A stretch of DNA of 64,000 nucleotides from positions 57,881 to 121,880 of the forward strand of contig JAFZQG010000023.1 in the NCBI GenBank assembly GCA_017550145.1, given 5' to 3'. The stretch is from Erysipelotrichaceae bacterium (GTDB lineage Bacteria > Bacillota_I > Bacilli_A > Erysipelotrichales > Erysipelotrichaceae). Positions 27,070 through 36,701 of the stretch are shown piece by piece (the stretch's first letter is position 1; every line of letters begins with the position of its first letter). The position numbers and the translations under genes were made by a program. The notes under the pieces were generated by a model. It ran no database searches. It was not told the DNA's origin and saw only the letters and a program-made list of their open reading frames with translations.

Positions 27070-28275
27070 ATGAGATTTAATACACGTGATAAAAAACCGA
27101 ATCTGTACAATATTGCCGCTCTTTCCACAGTAACGGTCATTTTACTGACGATTCTTTTTTATCTGAAAGAGACTGTTTTATTAGCGTTAACAGCCGTTAT
27201 TTATCTTATTCTGGTTCTGATCCTTCTTATCAGAGCTTTCATCCAGCAGTTAGAATACAATCCTTATTCATATAATTCGATATTCTATTCGGGTTTTGCA
27301 CTTTTTGTTTTCTTTATTTTGCTTAACGGTATTTATCTTTTGAGTATGGTTATCAGCAGCCCGAGTGATTACGATGTAGTTAATGTTCTCGCGCTGTTTC
27401 TGGATTCCGCAAAATTCTATATGATCCTTTCCCTTCCTTTTATTTTTATCTTTTCTCTGGCCTTATGTATATCAAATATATCGCTGATTATAAATGAAGG
27501 AAGAAGTCTGACAAATATTCTGGGAATCATTCTCTCTTTTCTTCTGGTAGGGGGAAATCTGATTCTGTTTAAATATGATTACTATGTTTCCGGAAGTATT
27601 AAAGAAATATTCATCCATGATCTGATAGCCAACACTTATGCAGCAATATATTTATATTTCGAATGCATGCTGATCGGAACGGTCATAGCTAATGCCATTG
27701 TCGTCAGACATGAACCGGATTATGACAAGGATTATATGATCATCTTAGGCTGTGGTCTGAAAAAGGATGGAACTCCTCTGCCTTTACTCAAAGGACGGAT
27801 CGACAGAGCAATTGAATTTGCGAATAAGCAGAAAGAAGCAAACGGTAAACAGCTGAAATTTGTGACTTCGGGAGGTCAGGGCGAAGATGAAGTCGTTTCC
27901 GAGAGCGAAGCTATGAAAAGATATCTCATGGAACATGGCATAGATGAGAAACTGATCATTAAGGAAGACAAATCGACCAGTACTTATGAGAATATGGCTT
28001 TTTCCAAAGAGAAGATCATAGCTGAAAAACAGGATGCGAAGATCGCTTTTTCGACAACCAGCTACCACGTCTTTCGCAGCGGTCTGTTTGCCCGCAGAGT
28101 TAAAATGAAAGCAGAGGGTGTCAGTGCCAAAACGAAGTGGTACTTCTGGCCCAATGCGGCTGTCAGAGAATTTGTCGGTTTATTGACTAAACACAAATTA
28201 AAACAGTTTCTGATCTTCATTGGAATGATCATTCTGTATCTTGTTTTGACGGTTATCAGGTATATGTATTTATAA
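27070..28275 (+). CDS. YdcF/SanA-type DUF218 membrane protein
   Basis: About 401 residues from ATG 27070; an in-frame TTG at 27037 would overlap the previous gene and lacks support. Five or six membrane helices (about 15-225) precede a DUF218 domain with LGCGLKKDGTPLPLLKGR, TSGGQGEDE and STYENM, the conserved blocks of YdcF/SanA/ElyC proteins. A final membrane helix closes the protein. The family is linked to envelope homeostasis and possibly undecaprenyl carrier metabolism in enterobacteria; the reaction is not settled. It is probably the last gene of the GG-leader operon. Confidence 0.8.
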   Translation: MRFNTRDKKPNLYNIAALSTVTVILLTILFYLKETVLLALTAVIYLILVLILLIRAFIQQLEYNPYSYNSIFYSGFALFVFFILLNGIYLLSMVISSPSDYDVVNVLALFLDSAKFYMILSLPFIFIFSLALCISNISLIINEGRSLTNILGIILSFLLVGGNLILFKYDYYVSGSIKEIFIHDLIANTYAAIYLYFECMLIGTVIANAIVVRHEPDYDKDYMIILGCGLKKDGTPLPLLKGRIDRAIEFANKQKEANGKQLKFVTSGGQGEDEVVSESEAMKRYLMEHGIDEKLIIKEDKSTSTYENMAFSKEKIIAEKQDAKIAFSTTSYHVFRSGLFARRVKMKAEGVSAKTKWYFWPNAAVREFVGLLTKHKLKQFLIFIGMIILYLVLTVIRYMYL

Positions 28276-28318
28276 TTGTGTTAAATAGATTGATATAAAA
28301 AATAGGGGGGTTTCTGAT

Positions 28319-28873
28319 ATGGATATCAAAAAAGGTTTAACTTATGTTGCATTCGGTTTTCTGTTCACACTGGTCAATTTCAACCTGAAATACAATAGTG
28401 CCGCTGTGAATATCGTTCCTGACTTTGTCGGCTGGATTCTTTTCTTCCTGGCCTATGACAAACTGGGCGATTATCTGAAAGATAAGACATATCTTAAATG
28501 GATGTCTTTGGGACTGGCAATTTTCACAGCTGTTGAGTGGATCCTGGCGATCGTTAAACCGGATCTGGATCTGGATATTGTAAAGACGGTCGTGGATATC
28601 GTTTCAATGGTCTATACATTCATCTTATTTGGTGCTTTAGAGAAGATCGCTCACGATTACAATTCAGATAAGGAATCAACGATTCGTATCCTGAAATACT
28701 TCAATATTGTTATTTATGCACTGTTTGCGATAGCCGCATTACTGAGTGCATTTGTTGATGAAAAATATGCAGTTCTGGCTCTGGTTTTCGGTCTGGCAGC
28801 TCTTGTTGCAGCCATAATCACCTGCGTAGTTCTGTTTAAACTTAATAAAGAAATTTCCGAGAAGATTCAGTAA
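28319..28873 (+). CDS. Small polytopic membrane protein
   Basis: A 184-residue protein with about five membrane helices and no recognised catalytic motif. The early NFNLKYNSAAVNIVPDFVGW stretch recurs in small Firmicutes membrane proteins of unknown role. AGGGGGG stands ahead of the ATG. It precedes the cellulose synthase fusion by 27 bases and may be co-transcribed with it. Confidence 0.75.
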   Translation: MDIKKGLTYVAFGFLFTLVNFNLKYNSAAVNIVPDFVGWILFFLAYDKLGDYLKDKTYLKWMSLGLAIFTAVEWILAIVKPDLDLDIVKTVVDIVSMVYTFILFGALEKIAHDYNSDKESTIRILKYFNIVIYALFAIAALLSAFVDEKYAVLALVFGLAALVAAIITCVVLFKLNKEISEKIQ

Positions 28874-28900
28874 TAGATTTTATTTAAGAACTCAACCGTT

Positions 28901-31900
28901 ATGCTGAAGCGTTTTTCAAAGATTACTCATGTTTATGTAAAAGTATTTTTTGTCATACTGTTTTTCATACTGTTTATCGGGGTCAATAATCTGACAGAAA
29001 AAACCGTAACAGCCCAAAACAGTACTGCCAGACCTTCAATAAACGGTGAACTTCATGTTGAAGGTACGCAACTCTGTGACGAAAACGGCAATGCCGTCGT
29101 TTTGAAGGGCATCAGTACACACGGTTTGACATGGTATCCCGAATTTATCAGTGAAGATCTATTTATAAAACTGGCTGATGAATGGGACTGCAATCTCATC
29201 AGACTGGCAGCTTACTCTTCTGAGTACGCCAAAGGTAATAAAAAAGAAACCATGGATGTCCTTTGCCGGGGCATTGAAGCGGCAATAAAGGCCGATATGT
29301 ATGTTCTGGTAGACTGGCATACGATGGTCGATAAAGATCCGAATGATCTCTTGGCTGAAGCAGAAGAGTTCTTTAATGACGTTACAACAAGATACGGCTC
29401 ATCTCCAAATGTTTTATATGAAGTCTGCAATGAACCTGGTGGGGACTGGTCTGTAATAAAAAGATACTGTGAAAACATCATTCCTGAAGTAAGAAAGAAC
29501 GATCCTGAATCTTTCATCATTATCGGTACAGCCAATTACTGCCAGGATCTTTATTATCCGTCTGAAGATCCTCTGGCTTTTGACAATATTATGTATTCGG
29601 CTCATTTCTATGCAGCCAGCCATGGCAAGGAACTGAGAGAACAGATCGAGAAAGCCATCGCAAAAGGTCTGCCGGTCTTTATCAGTGAATGCGGTATTTC
29701 GGAAGCTTCCGGTAACGGCAAGACCGATTATATCTCTTCAGCCCAGTGGTTTACTTTTTTAAACAATGAAAAACTGAGTTATACTATCTGGAGCCTTTCC
29801 GATAAGAACGAAACTTCGGCTTTCTTCCTTCCGGGCACTGATCCTAAGAATGCTTTAGAAGAAAAGAATCTGTCCGCCAGGGGCAAGTGGGTCCGTGCCT
29901 TAATACAGGGTAATGATCCTTTTGCGATAACTGTCGATCAGGGTGAAGAAAAGAATGATTTTGTGAATCTGCTTCTTCTGAAATTAAGGGGATTCAGAAC
30001 TGCGGAATCGGTTAATTCATGGCATCTGAGCGCAAGAATTCTGCTTCCGTTAACGGTTCTTTTGGCTGTTGCCAGAAGATTTCTTAAAGCCAAAGCAAAT
30101 AAAACCCAGACTTATAACGATATAGCCGGAAATGATAATAAACAAGACGGAAAGAGTATCTTCGCTCATCTGGCGATCGTCATGAGTTCATTCTTCACTT
30201 TTGTTTACCTGCTTTGGCGTATCCGTTTTTCTTTGCCAATATCCAAGGGCATTATTGCGACAATTGCCAGTGTTTCATTACTGATTGTAGAAATACTGGG
30301 CTTTATCGAATCAATGATCATGTATGAAAACCTGATGGATATGAAGGTTTATGATACACCGAAGATTGATGATAAGGATTATCCGGATGTTGATATCTTT
30401 ATTGCAACATATAATGAACCGGCCGAATTATTATGTAAGACTATCAACGGCTGCAAGCATCTTGATTATCCCGATAAGTCAAAGGTTCATATCTGGCTGT
30501 GTGATGATAACAGACGTAAGGAAATAAGAAAACTGGCCGAAGAAATGGAAGTAGGCTATTTTGATAGACCGGATAATAAGGGTGCCAAGGCCGGCAATCT
30601 CAATCACGCTCTTGCTCTGACTTCGGCTCCTTATGTGGTTACTCTTGATGCCGATATGATCGTCAGAAGCTGTTTCCTGAAAAAGACGATTCCGTTCTTT
30701 GTGGACAGCGAAAAGAAATATCAGAAAGAAAAGAAATGCAAGCTGGGCCTCTTGCAGACCCCGCAGTGTTTCTATGATCCGGATGTCTTCCAGTATGCCC
30801 TGTATTCGGAAAACAACGCTCCAAACGAACAGGATTTCTTCTATCGGACTATTGAAGTCGCAAAGACTTCCACCAACAGCGTCATCTATGGCGGATCCAA
30901 TACCGTCCTTTCCAGAGAAGCCTTAGAGAAGATCGGCGGTTTCTATACCGAATCGATTACCGAAGACTTCGCTACAGGCATGCTTATCGAATCAGCCGGA
31001 TTTGTTTCCCTGGCATTACCTGAACCATTAGCCAGCGGCATGGTTCCGACAACCTATAAAGAACATATCAAGCAGCGTATCAGATGGGGCAGAGGTGTTA
31101 TTTCGAGTGCCAGACAGCTTAAACTTTATACCAGAAAAGGTCTTTCTTTTTCGCAAAGACTCAGTTACTGGAGCTCTGTTGTTTACTGGTATTCTTCGAT
31201 CAAGAATTTCATCTACATGATTTCACCGTTAATGTATGCCGTTTTCAATATTCCGGTCTTTATGTGTACCTGGAGTGAACTGCTGGTATTCTGGCTGCCG
31301 ATGTTTCTGATGCAGGATGTGACCCTGCGTCTTGTCAGTAATAATTCCTTGTCCACCAAGTGGAGCGGTATCTATGAAACAAGTGTCATGCCGTATCTGC
31401 TGCTTCCAACCATTCAGGAACTGTTCGGCATTACCTTATCCAAATTCAAGGTTACCGATAAATCGGGTAAAAAGAATGTCAGACAGAAAGATCTGAAATC
31501 GATGATGCCGTTTATTATTCTGCTGGTCTTACATATACTCGGTTTCTTCAGAATCGGCTATCTTCTCTATAAAGCACCGTCTATCGGCTTAATAACGATT
31601 ATCTTCTGGATGGTAAGAAACACTTACTTTATCATGATGGCGCTTTTCCTGATCGACGGCCGAGAACTTGATGACGAAACCGTCAAAGTAAAAGACGGCG
31701 AAATAGTAACTGTCAGTAAAAGGAAAAAGAACTATATCGGTATAACTACGGTAATGACCGAACACAGTATGCGAGTTTTCCTGGATGAAGCTCATGATCT
31801 GAATATCGGCGATACTGTAAAAGTATCGCTAGACACATCAATTTACCATGCGGATCTGAAATGTGTCGTAACCGATGTGATAATATCCAATTATAACGAA

Positions 31901-32071
31901 CAGCGGATACATAAACTTGAGATCCTGGATTATGGTAAAGACCGCTATGAATACCTGCAGATCCTCTATGACAGGATACCGACACTGCCGCAGTCACTTA
32001 ACAGAGACTTCGGTATCGTCAGACATTTCTGGCGCAATGTGGCCTGCCGTATAGCCAGGAGTGAACGTTAG
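28901..32071 (+). CDS. Fusion of GH5 cellulase and cellulose synthase (BcsA-like) with PilZ-like tail
   Basis: A 1056-residue fusion. After an N-terminal helix (about 12-28) comes a GH5 domain (about 45-340) with acid/base E178 in CNEPGG and nucleophile E263 in ISECG. A helix near 378-395 returns to the cytoplasm and two more follow (about 425-470). The family 2 glycosyltransferase domain then shows ATYNEP, the DxD pair D583/D585, TED (687-689) and QRIRW (725-729), with four or five C-terminal helices. The last about 100 residues resemble a PilZ barrel, but the RxxxR and DxSxxG c-di-GMP motifs are degenerate. Gram-positive cellulose loci normally carry the cellulase as a separate gene. Alternating topology puts GH5 outside and the synthase inside. 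No BcsB-like gene is adjacent. Confidence 0.9.
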   Translation: MLKRFSKITHVYVKVFFVILFFILFIGVNNLTEKTVTAQNSTARPSINGELHVEGTQLCDENGNAVVLKGISTHGLTWYPEFISEDLFIKLADEWDCNLIRLAAYSSEYAKGNKKETMDVLCRGIEAAIKADMYVLVDWHTMVDKDPNDLLAEAEEFFNDVTTRYGSSPNVLYEVCNEPGGDWSVIKRYCENIIPEVRKNDPESFIIIGTANYCQDLYYPSEDPLAFDNIMYSAHFYAASHGKELREQIEKAIAKGLPVFISECGISEASGNGKTDYISSAQWFTFLNNEKLSYTIWSLSDKNETSAFFLPGTDPKNALEEKNLSARGKWVRALIQGNDPFAITVDQGEEKNDFVNLLLLKLRGFRTAESVNSWHLSARILLPLTVLLAVARRFLKAKANKTQTYNDIAGNDNKQDGKSIFAHLAIVMSSFFTFVYLLWRIRFSLPISKGIIATIASVSLLIVEILGFIESMIMYENLMDMKVYDTPKIDDKDYPDVDIFIATYNEPAELLCKTINGCKHLDYPDKSKVHIWLCDDNRRKEIRKLAEEMEVGYFDRPDNKGAKAGNLNHALALTSAPYVVTLDADMIVRSCFLKKTIPFFVDSEKKYQKEKKCKLGLLQTPQCFYDPDVFQYALYSENNAPNEQDFFYRTIEVAKTSTNSVIYGGSNTVLSREALEKIGGFYTESITEDFATGMLIESAGFVSLALPEPLASGMVPTTYKEHIKQRIRWGRGVISSARQLKLYTRKGLSFSQRLSYWSSVVYWYSSIKNFIYMISPLMYAVFNIPVFMCTWSELLVFWLPMFLMQDVTLRLVSNNSLSTKWSGIYETSVMPYLLLPTIQELFGITLSKFKVTDKSGKKNVRQKDLKSMMPFIILLVLHILGFFRIGYLLYKAPSIGLITIIFWMVRNTYFIMMALFLIDGRELDDETVKVKDGEIVTVSKRKKNYIGITTVMTEHSMRVFLDEAHDLNIGDTVKVSLDTSIYHADLKCVVTDVIISNYNEQRIHKLEILDYGKDRYEYLQILYDRIPTLPQSLNRDFGIVRHFWRNVACRIARSER

Positions 32072-32119
32072 AGGAATAACCGTTATTAACTGTATGTATG
32101 AATAAATAAGGAGAAGCTT

Positions 32120-33619
32120 ATGCTGGAAAGAAAAATCTACAGGAAGGATATGCTGAAATGTGCATTGTGTGGCGATGCACCATGTTCAAAAGCTTGCGGG
32201 AGAATTGATCCTGCTGCTTTACTTAGAAGCATCTGGTTTGAGAATGAAGATGGAGCAGCCAGAAAGTATCCCGATGATAATCCGTGTCTGAACTGTGACG
32301 CACCATGCGAAGAAGCCTGCTTAAAAAAGCATGAAGTGCCTGTAAGAGAACTGATGCTCAGGCTTCATGATGAAGTTAAACCGGAACTGGAACTTAATGA
32401 GACAATTGACGAAAACCGTCTTAAATGCAATTTCTGCGGAAAAGAACTGGAGAATCCTTTCTTCTTGTCTTCTTCGGTCGTTGCTTCAACATATGATATG
32501 TGTGCGAGAGCTTTTGAAGCCGGCTGGGCCGGTGTGGCTTTCAAAACGATCTGTACCATCGATATTCATGAAGCATCCCCGCGTTTTTCAGCCATAACAG
32601 GTGATAACGGTGCGATCATCGGTTTCAAGAATATCGAACAGCTCTCCGATCACAGCGTGCAAGAGAATATGGAAATCTTCAGAAGACTCAAAGAAAACTA
32701 TCCGCATAAGTTCATTCTGGCTTCGATAATGGGCCAGAACGATGAGGAATGGGAACGTCTTTCGAGACTATGTGAAGAAAACGGTGCCGATGCGATCGAA
32801 TTGAATTTCTCCTGTCCGAATATGGCCGATGGCGGCCTTGGCTCCGATATCGGACAGGTTCCTGAACTGGTCGAAAGATTTACAGCCTGTGCCAGAAAAG
32901 GCAGCAAGCTTCCTATTTTAGCTAAACTGACACCTAATGTCGCTACGATGTCTGAGGCAGCTGAGGCTGCAATCAGAGGTGGTGCAGACGGTATTGCGGC
33001 TATCAATACGATTAAGAGTATTATCGGCATCAATCCTCATACCTATGTATCTTCGCCAGCCGTTCACGGCATGTCGGCAGTAGGCGGATACAGCGGTAAC
33101 GCGGTTAAACCGATCGCTTTAAGATTTATTGCTGAACTTGGTCAGAATGAAAAACTTCAAGGCAAACATATCAGTGCCATGGGCGGTATCGAGACCTGGA
33201 AAGATGCTTTGGAATTTATATTGCTGGGAGCTGACAGTATTCAGATAACGACTGCCGTAATGCAATACGGTTACAGAATAATCGATGATCTCAAGGACGG
33301 TCTGAACTATTATCTGGCTGAAAAGGGATTTAATTCCGTAATGGAAGCCAAAGGACTGGCTTTAGGATCAGTATCCGAATCAACCGATATGCTGGAAAGA
33401 GATACGATCATCTTCCCTAAATTCGATAAAGAAAAATGCATCGGCTGCGGCAGATGCGTCATATCATGTAACGATGGCGGGCATCAGGCCATTACTCTTT
33501 CTGAAGAAAGAAAGCCTGTACTCAACGGTCGAAACTGTGTCGGCTGTCACTTATGTGTTCTGGTATGCCCGGAAAAAGCAATCAGTTCTTCAAGGAAGAG
33601 AATCACAAGAGCTAAATAG
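32120..33619 (+). CDS. preA: Dihydropyrimidine dehydrogenase PreA-like with extra N-terminal Fe-S domain
   Basis: A 499-residue flavo-iron-sulfur enzyme with AAGGAG before the ATG. Residues about 1-90 carry two Cys groups (CALCGDAPCSKAC; CLNCDAPCEEAC) resembling the N-terminal cluster domain of PreT. The FMN-binding dihydroorotate-dehydrogenase-like barrel follows (about 95-430, with ELNFSCPN). The C-terminus has two 4Fe-4S motifs (CIGCGRCVISC and CVGCHLCVLVCP). PreA reduces uracil or thymine. The FAD/NAD(P)H part of PreT is absent here and no preT follows, so the electron donor is unclear. A cytosine deaminase gene 3 kb downstream fits pyrimidine use. Confidence 0.82.
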   Translation: MLERKIYRKDMLKCALCGDAPCSKACGRIDPAALLRSIWFENEDGAARKYPDDNPCLNCDAPCEEACLKKHEVPVRELMLRLHDEVKPELELNETIDENRLKCNFCGKELENPFFLSSSVVASTYDMCARAFEAGWAGVAFKTICTIDIHEASPRFSAITGDNGAIIGFKNIEQLSDHSVQENMEIFRRLKENYPHKFILASIMGQNDEEWERLSRLCEENGADAIELNFSCPNMADGGLGSDIGQVPELVERFTACARKGSKLPILAKLTPNVATMSEAAEAAIRGGADGIAAINTIKSIIGINPHTYVSSPAVHGMSAVGGYSGNAVKPIALRFIAELGQNEKLQGKHISAMGGIETWKDALEFILLGADSIQITTAVMQYGYRIIDDLKDGLNYYLAEKGFNSVMEAKGLALGSVSESTDMLERDTIIFPKFDKEKCIGCGRCVISCNDGGHQAITLSEERKPVLNGRNCVGCHLCVLVCPEKAISSSRKRITRAK

Positions 33620-33628
33620 AGTAGAAAC

Positions 33629-34456
33629 ATGTTTTCAACAGGACATCTGATCTGGATTACCATATGTACGATACTGATCGTTATCGGTCTTTATCTATAT
33701 TTTCATTTCCGCTTTTCACTTAGAAAAGTACTGTTTTTCAGTCTGATCGCCGGTTTTGTTTCGGAAGTGATCAAGCTTTTCTGTGTAAGTGAAATTGTAC
33801 CGATGGTCGATCCTTATATTGTGAATAGTAATGGCAACCTTGCCTTGGAGTGGCTTCCTTCAGGTGAATATACACCTTATCTTCCTTTAGAACATCTTCC
33901 TCTGGAACTGTGTTCACTGTATTTGCCGTTCATGCTGCTGTGCCTTGTAATAAAAGATGAAACATGGAAGAAACGCTTGTATGCCCTAATGTTTGCATCG
34001 GGGACCATAGGCGGTTTCATGGGCATCGTTCTTTCATCGATTGCAGGCAAGTATTCTTCACCACTTGAATTTTTTACTTCCATCAGAGCGTGGCAGTTCT
34101 TCCTTTATCATGCCATGATCGTAGCCGTAAGTTTATATATTGGTTTCTCTGAAGAAGGTGATTTACATTTCTCCGATTGCAAGAAAGCAATCTGCGCTTT
34201 ACTGATTCTAGATTTGCCGACTTTTTATCTGAACTCGCTGTTTTCCAGCGAAGTCTATGTCAACGATAAAATCGTCGGTGTTACTCATCGGATCAATTTC
34301 TTCTCTTCTTATGTGAATCCATTGGGTTTGGTTTTAACTGAAAAATGGCAGTGGATCCTTTATCTGATTATCAGAGCCATTTTGGCTTTGATTCTGGTAT
34401 TGATTTTATATTCTTTACTGAGATTCAAAAAACGGGGAAAGCATGAAAACAGTTGA
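33629..34456 (+). CDS. YwaF-type (TIGR02206) membrane protein
   Basis: A 275-residue protein with about seven membrane helices. The central PLEHLPLELCSLYLPFML block and the C-terminal INFFSSYVNPLGL region match the TIGR02206/YwaF family, whose role is unknown. It begins nine bases after preA and overlaps the next gene by 14 bases. A second, divergent member lies at 50472-51218. Confidence 0.75.
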   Translation: MFSTGHLIWITICTILIVIGLYLYFHFRFSLRKVLFFSLIAGFVSEVIKLFCVSEIVPMVDPYIVNSNGNLALEWLPSGEYTPYLPLEHLPLELCSLYLPFMLLCLVIKDETWKKRLYALMFASGTIGGFMGIVLSSIAGKYSSPLEFFTSIRAWQFFLYHAMIVAVSLYIGFSEEGDLHFSDCKKAICALLILDLPTFYLNSLFSSEVYVNDKIVGVTHRINFFSSYVNPLGLVLTEKWQWILYLIIRAILALILVLILYSLLRFKKRGKHENS

Positions 34457-35150
34457 AGAGATAGAATTGATCGAAGAGCGTTTTAAGCAGCGTTATAAGC
34501 TCAAAAAAGCAGTAAATATGATTATTTCCGAAATCATAACGGTATTAGGAGTAGTGTCTTTTAATTTTATCTGGAATTATGACAATGATGGACTGCTGAC
34601 TTTCCGCTGGATGACGGTAGACGGAACGGTTTATACCACTTTGATATCTTTTGTGTTTGTCATTGTAGACATGTTCGAGATTATCAGGTATACCGAACTG
34701 ACTAAGGAAAATGTTTACTTTATGAGATTATCAGCTGCCGTGGCTGAAGGTCTGATCTTTTGTGTTGTCTTGTTAAGCCAGCTGCCCATTTCTCCTGAAC
34801 ATATGCATATCTTCAGATTTGATATGTTCAATATGCATATCGTCATTCCGATACTCATGATCGGTTCTTTTATCTTTAATGATTCACCGCTTGGTAAACT
34901 GTCTTTTATCGACAGACTCAGAGGTTGCTGGTTTGTAACTATCTATGCGTTAATAATTCTGATCCTAATTCTTACGGGTATAATTCCATCAGAACAGATT
35001 CCGTATTTCTTTCTGGATGTATATAATATGCCTTATCTCACTGCTTTGGGATGTTTCGGATTTATTTATGCATTGAGTCTTCTTTTGTCCCTTTGCCTTT
35101 CGGAACTGAACCGTAAACTCTCATGGGTCTGGTTTAAAGGAATTAATTAG
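34443..35150 (+). CDS. Polytopic membrane protein of unknown family
   Basis: A 235-residue protein with an N-terminal charged helix and about six membrane segments. Its start overlaps the YwaF-like gene by 14 bases and follows GGGGAAAG. No catalytic motif is recognised. Tight packing between YwaF-like and Pr6Pr-like genes suggests one membrane module. Confidence 0.75.
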   Translation: MKTVEEIELIEERFKQRYKLKKAVNMIISEIITVLGVVSFNFIWNYDNDGLLTFRWMTVDGTVYTTLISFVFVIVDMFEIIRYTELTKENVYFMRLSAAVAEGLIFCVVLLSQLPISPEHMHIFRFDMFNMHIVIPILMIGSFIFNDSPLGKLSFIDRLRGCWFVTIYALIILILILTGIIPSEQIPYFFLDVYNMPYLTALGCFGFIYALSLLLSLCLSELNRKLSWVWFKGIN

Positions 35151-35168
35151 AATAGATTTAAAGCAGCT

Positions 35169-36701
35169 ATGATTTTTGATATTTTTGACTTTTTTAACAG
35201 CGATATCTATTTTACCAATCTGGCTGAAATGTCCGATCCTTTTAAATATGCCATTATAGGCATGGTTTTTATAGTCGGCATTTTATGCAGAGTGCTGATG
35301 TTTAGAAAAGTCGGAAAGAATCCATGGATAGCTCTGATCCCGTTCTACGGGTTATATCAATATTTCCAGATTTTCTGGTATGGCTGGTATGGCCTTGCCC
35401 AGTTTTTTCTTTCCGGTCTTTTCTATATTCTTCTGCCTGTAAATGCACGTTTGCTGAGTGCCGGTTTGATCGGCTATTTATGTATTGTGCTGTATATACT
35501 GAAAACTCTGATTTCGGTAACTGCTAAAATCAAGCTGGCAGAATCTTTCGGTAAGAATCCGGCTTTTGCGTATGGTTTGATTTTTGTGGAACTGGTATTT
35601 GTTCTGATTATCGCTTTGGGAAAATGTGAGTATCTGGGTCCGACATTAAGGAAATACAATAACGAAAACCTGATCGATAAAAAACAGATCAAAGAATATA
35701 AAAAGAATAAATCCAATAAACAGTACATGATCAATCTGTATAAATGGCGTTCGATCATTGCCCTGATCGCCTGCCTTGTCACGCTGTTTTTTGCGATCGG
35801 TGCAATTTCATCTAATCTGATTGAATTTGTCAAAACAAACGAGACCGAAGATCTTTTAAAATATTTTACAGTCAACAGTAATATTCTGACAGCCTTGTCG
35901 GCTGCCTGTATCATTCCATATGCGATCGAGGGAATCAGAAAGAAAAGATTCTCCTATCCCAAGTGGGCAGCTTTGCTGCATTACAGCGGGACAATCTGTA
36001 CGACTCTGACAATGGTTTTTGCGATTTTTATCATCAGCCAGTATGACATAGTTCTGGCTTTCGGCAAATATAATTTCTTCCTGCATATCGTCTGTCCGGT
36101 TACGATTCTTGTGTCCTTTATGATGGTGGAATCAGGCTACAGAATTAATAATGATGAATCGATAATCTGTCTGTTCCCGTTTATTTTATATGCTTTGATT
36201 TATACGACTAAAGTTTTTCTGATCGGTGAAGAAAACGGCGGCTGGGAAGACCTTTATAAACTTGTTACATTTGCGCCGATTTCATTTTCTTTCCCGGCTA
36301 TGTTTATGATAGCTTTAGGTGTTTCTTTGGCGATCGGCAAGGCCTATAACTATATTGGTGAAATAAGAAAGAACAAACTGCAGGAAAGCTGGCCGGAAGA
36401 AGCTTCTCCGGTGGAGATTAAAATTGAAGCCTATGGTTTGGGCAGATATATGGGCATGCATGAGGAATCAAATAATGCGAATCTGCCTCTGGATATTCTG
36501 GAAGAGATGGCCGAAAGGTACAATATCAAACAGGAAGAACTGACCAGAGCCTATGTCAAAGGTGTCATTGATGGCAGTAAGGAAAGAGATATATACCGGC
36601 AATATAAGCGAAGAGATATATATTCTATTTTTGGTACGCCATATAAATTAAGTAAGTTTTATGATCCAGAAAGAAAAGGGGAAGAAAAGTATGCTGATTA
36701 A
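35169..36701 (+). CDS. Two-part membrane protein: DUF5684-like plus Pr6Pr-like
   Basis: A 510-residue protein. The N-terminal part (about 15-160) has KVGKNPWIALIPFYGLYQY, a hallmark of DUF5684-type membrane domains. After a basic linker, a second block of about six helices (about 195-400) includes KYFTVNSNILTALSA, typical of Pr6Pr-type membrane proteins. The cytoplasmic tail (about 405-510) is hydrophilic and could bind a partner. The fusion of the two domains is unusual. The gene overlaps codA by 11 bases. Confidence 0.65.
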   Translation: MIFDIFDFFNSDIYFTNLAEMSDPFKYAIIGMVFIVGILCRVLMFRKVGKNPWIALIPFYGLYQYFQIFWYGWYGLAQFFLSGLFYILLPVNARLLSAGLIGYLCIVLYILKTLISVTAKIKLAESFGKNPAFAYGLIFVELVFVLIIALGKCEYLGPTLRKYNNENLIDKKQIKEYKKNKSNKQYMINLYKWRSIIALIACLVTLFFAIGAISSNLIEFVKTNETEDLLKYFTVNSNILTALSAACIIPYAIEGIRKKRFSYPKWAALLHYSGTICTTLTMVFAIFIISQYDIVLAFGKYNFFLHIVCPVTILVSFMMVESGYRINNDESIICLFPFILYALIYTTKVFLIGEENGGWEDLYKLVTFAPISFSFPAMFMIALGVSLAIGKAYNYIGEIRKNKLQESWPEEASPVEIKIEAYGLGRYMGMHEESNNANLPLDILEEMAERYNIKQEELTRAYVKGVIDGSKERDIYRQYKRRDIYSIFGTPYKLSKFYDPERKGEEKYAD

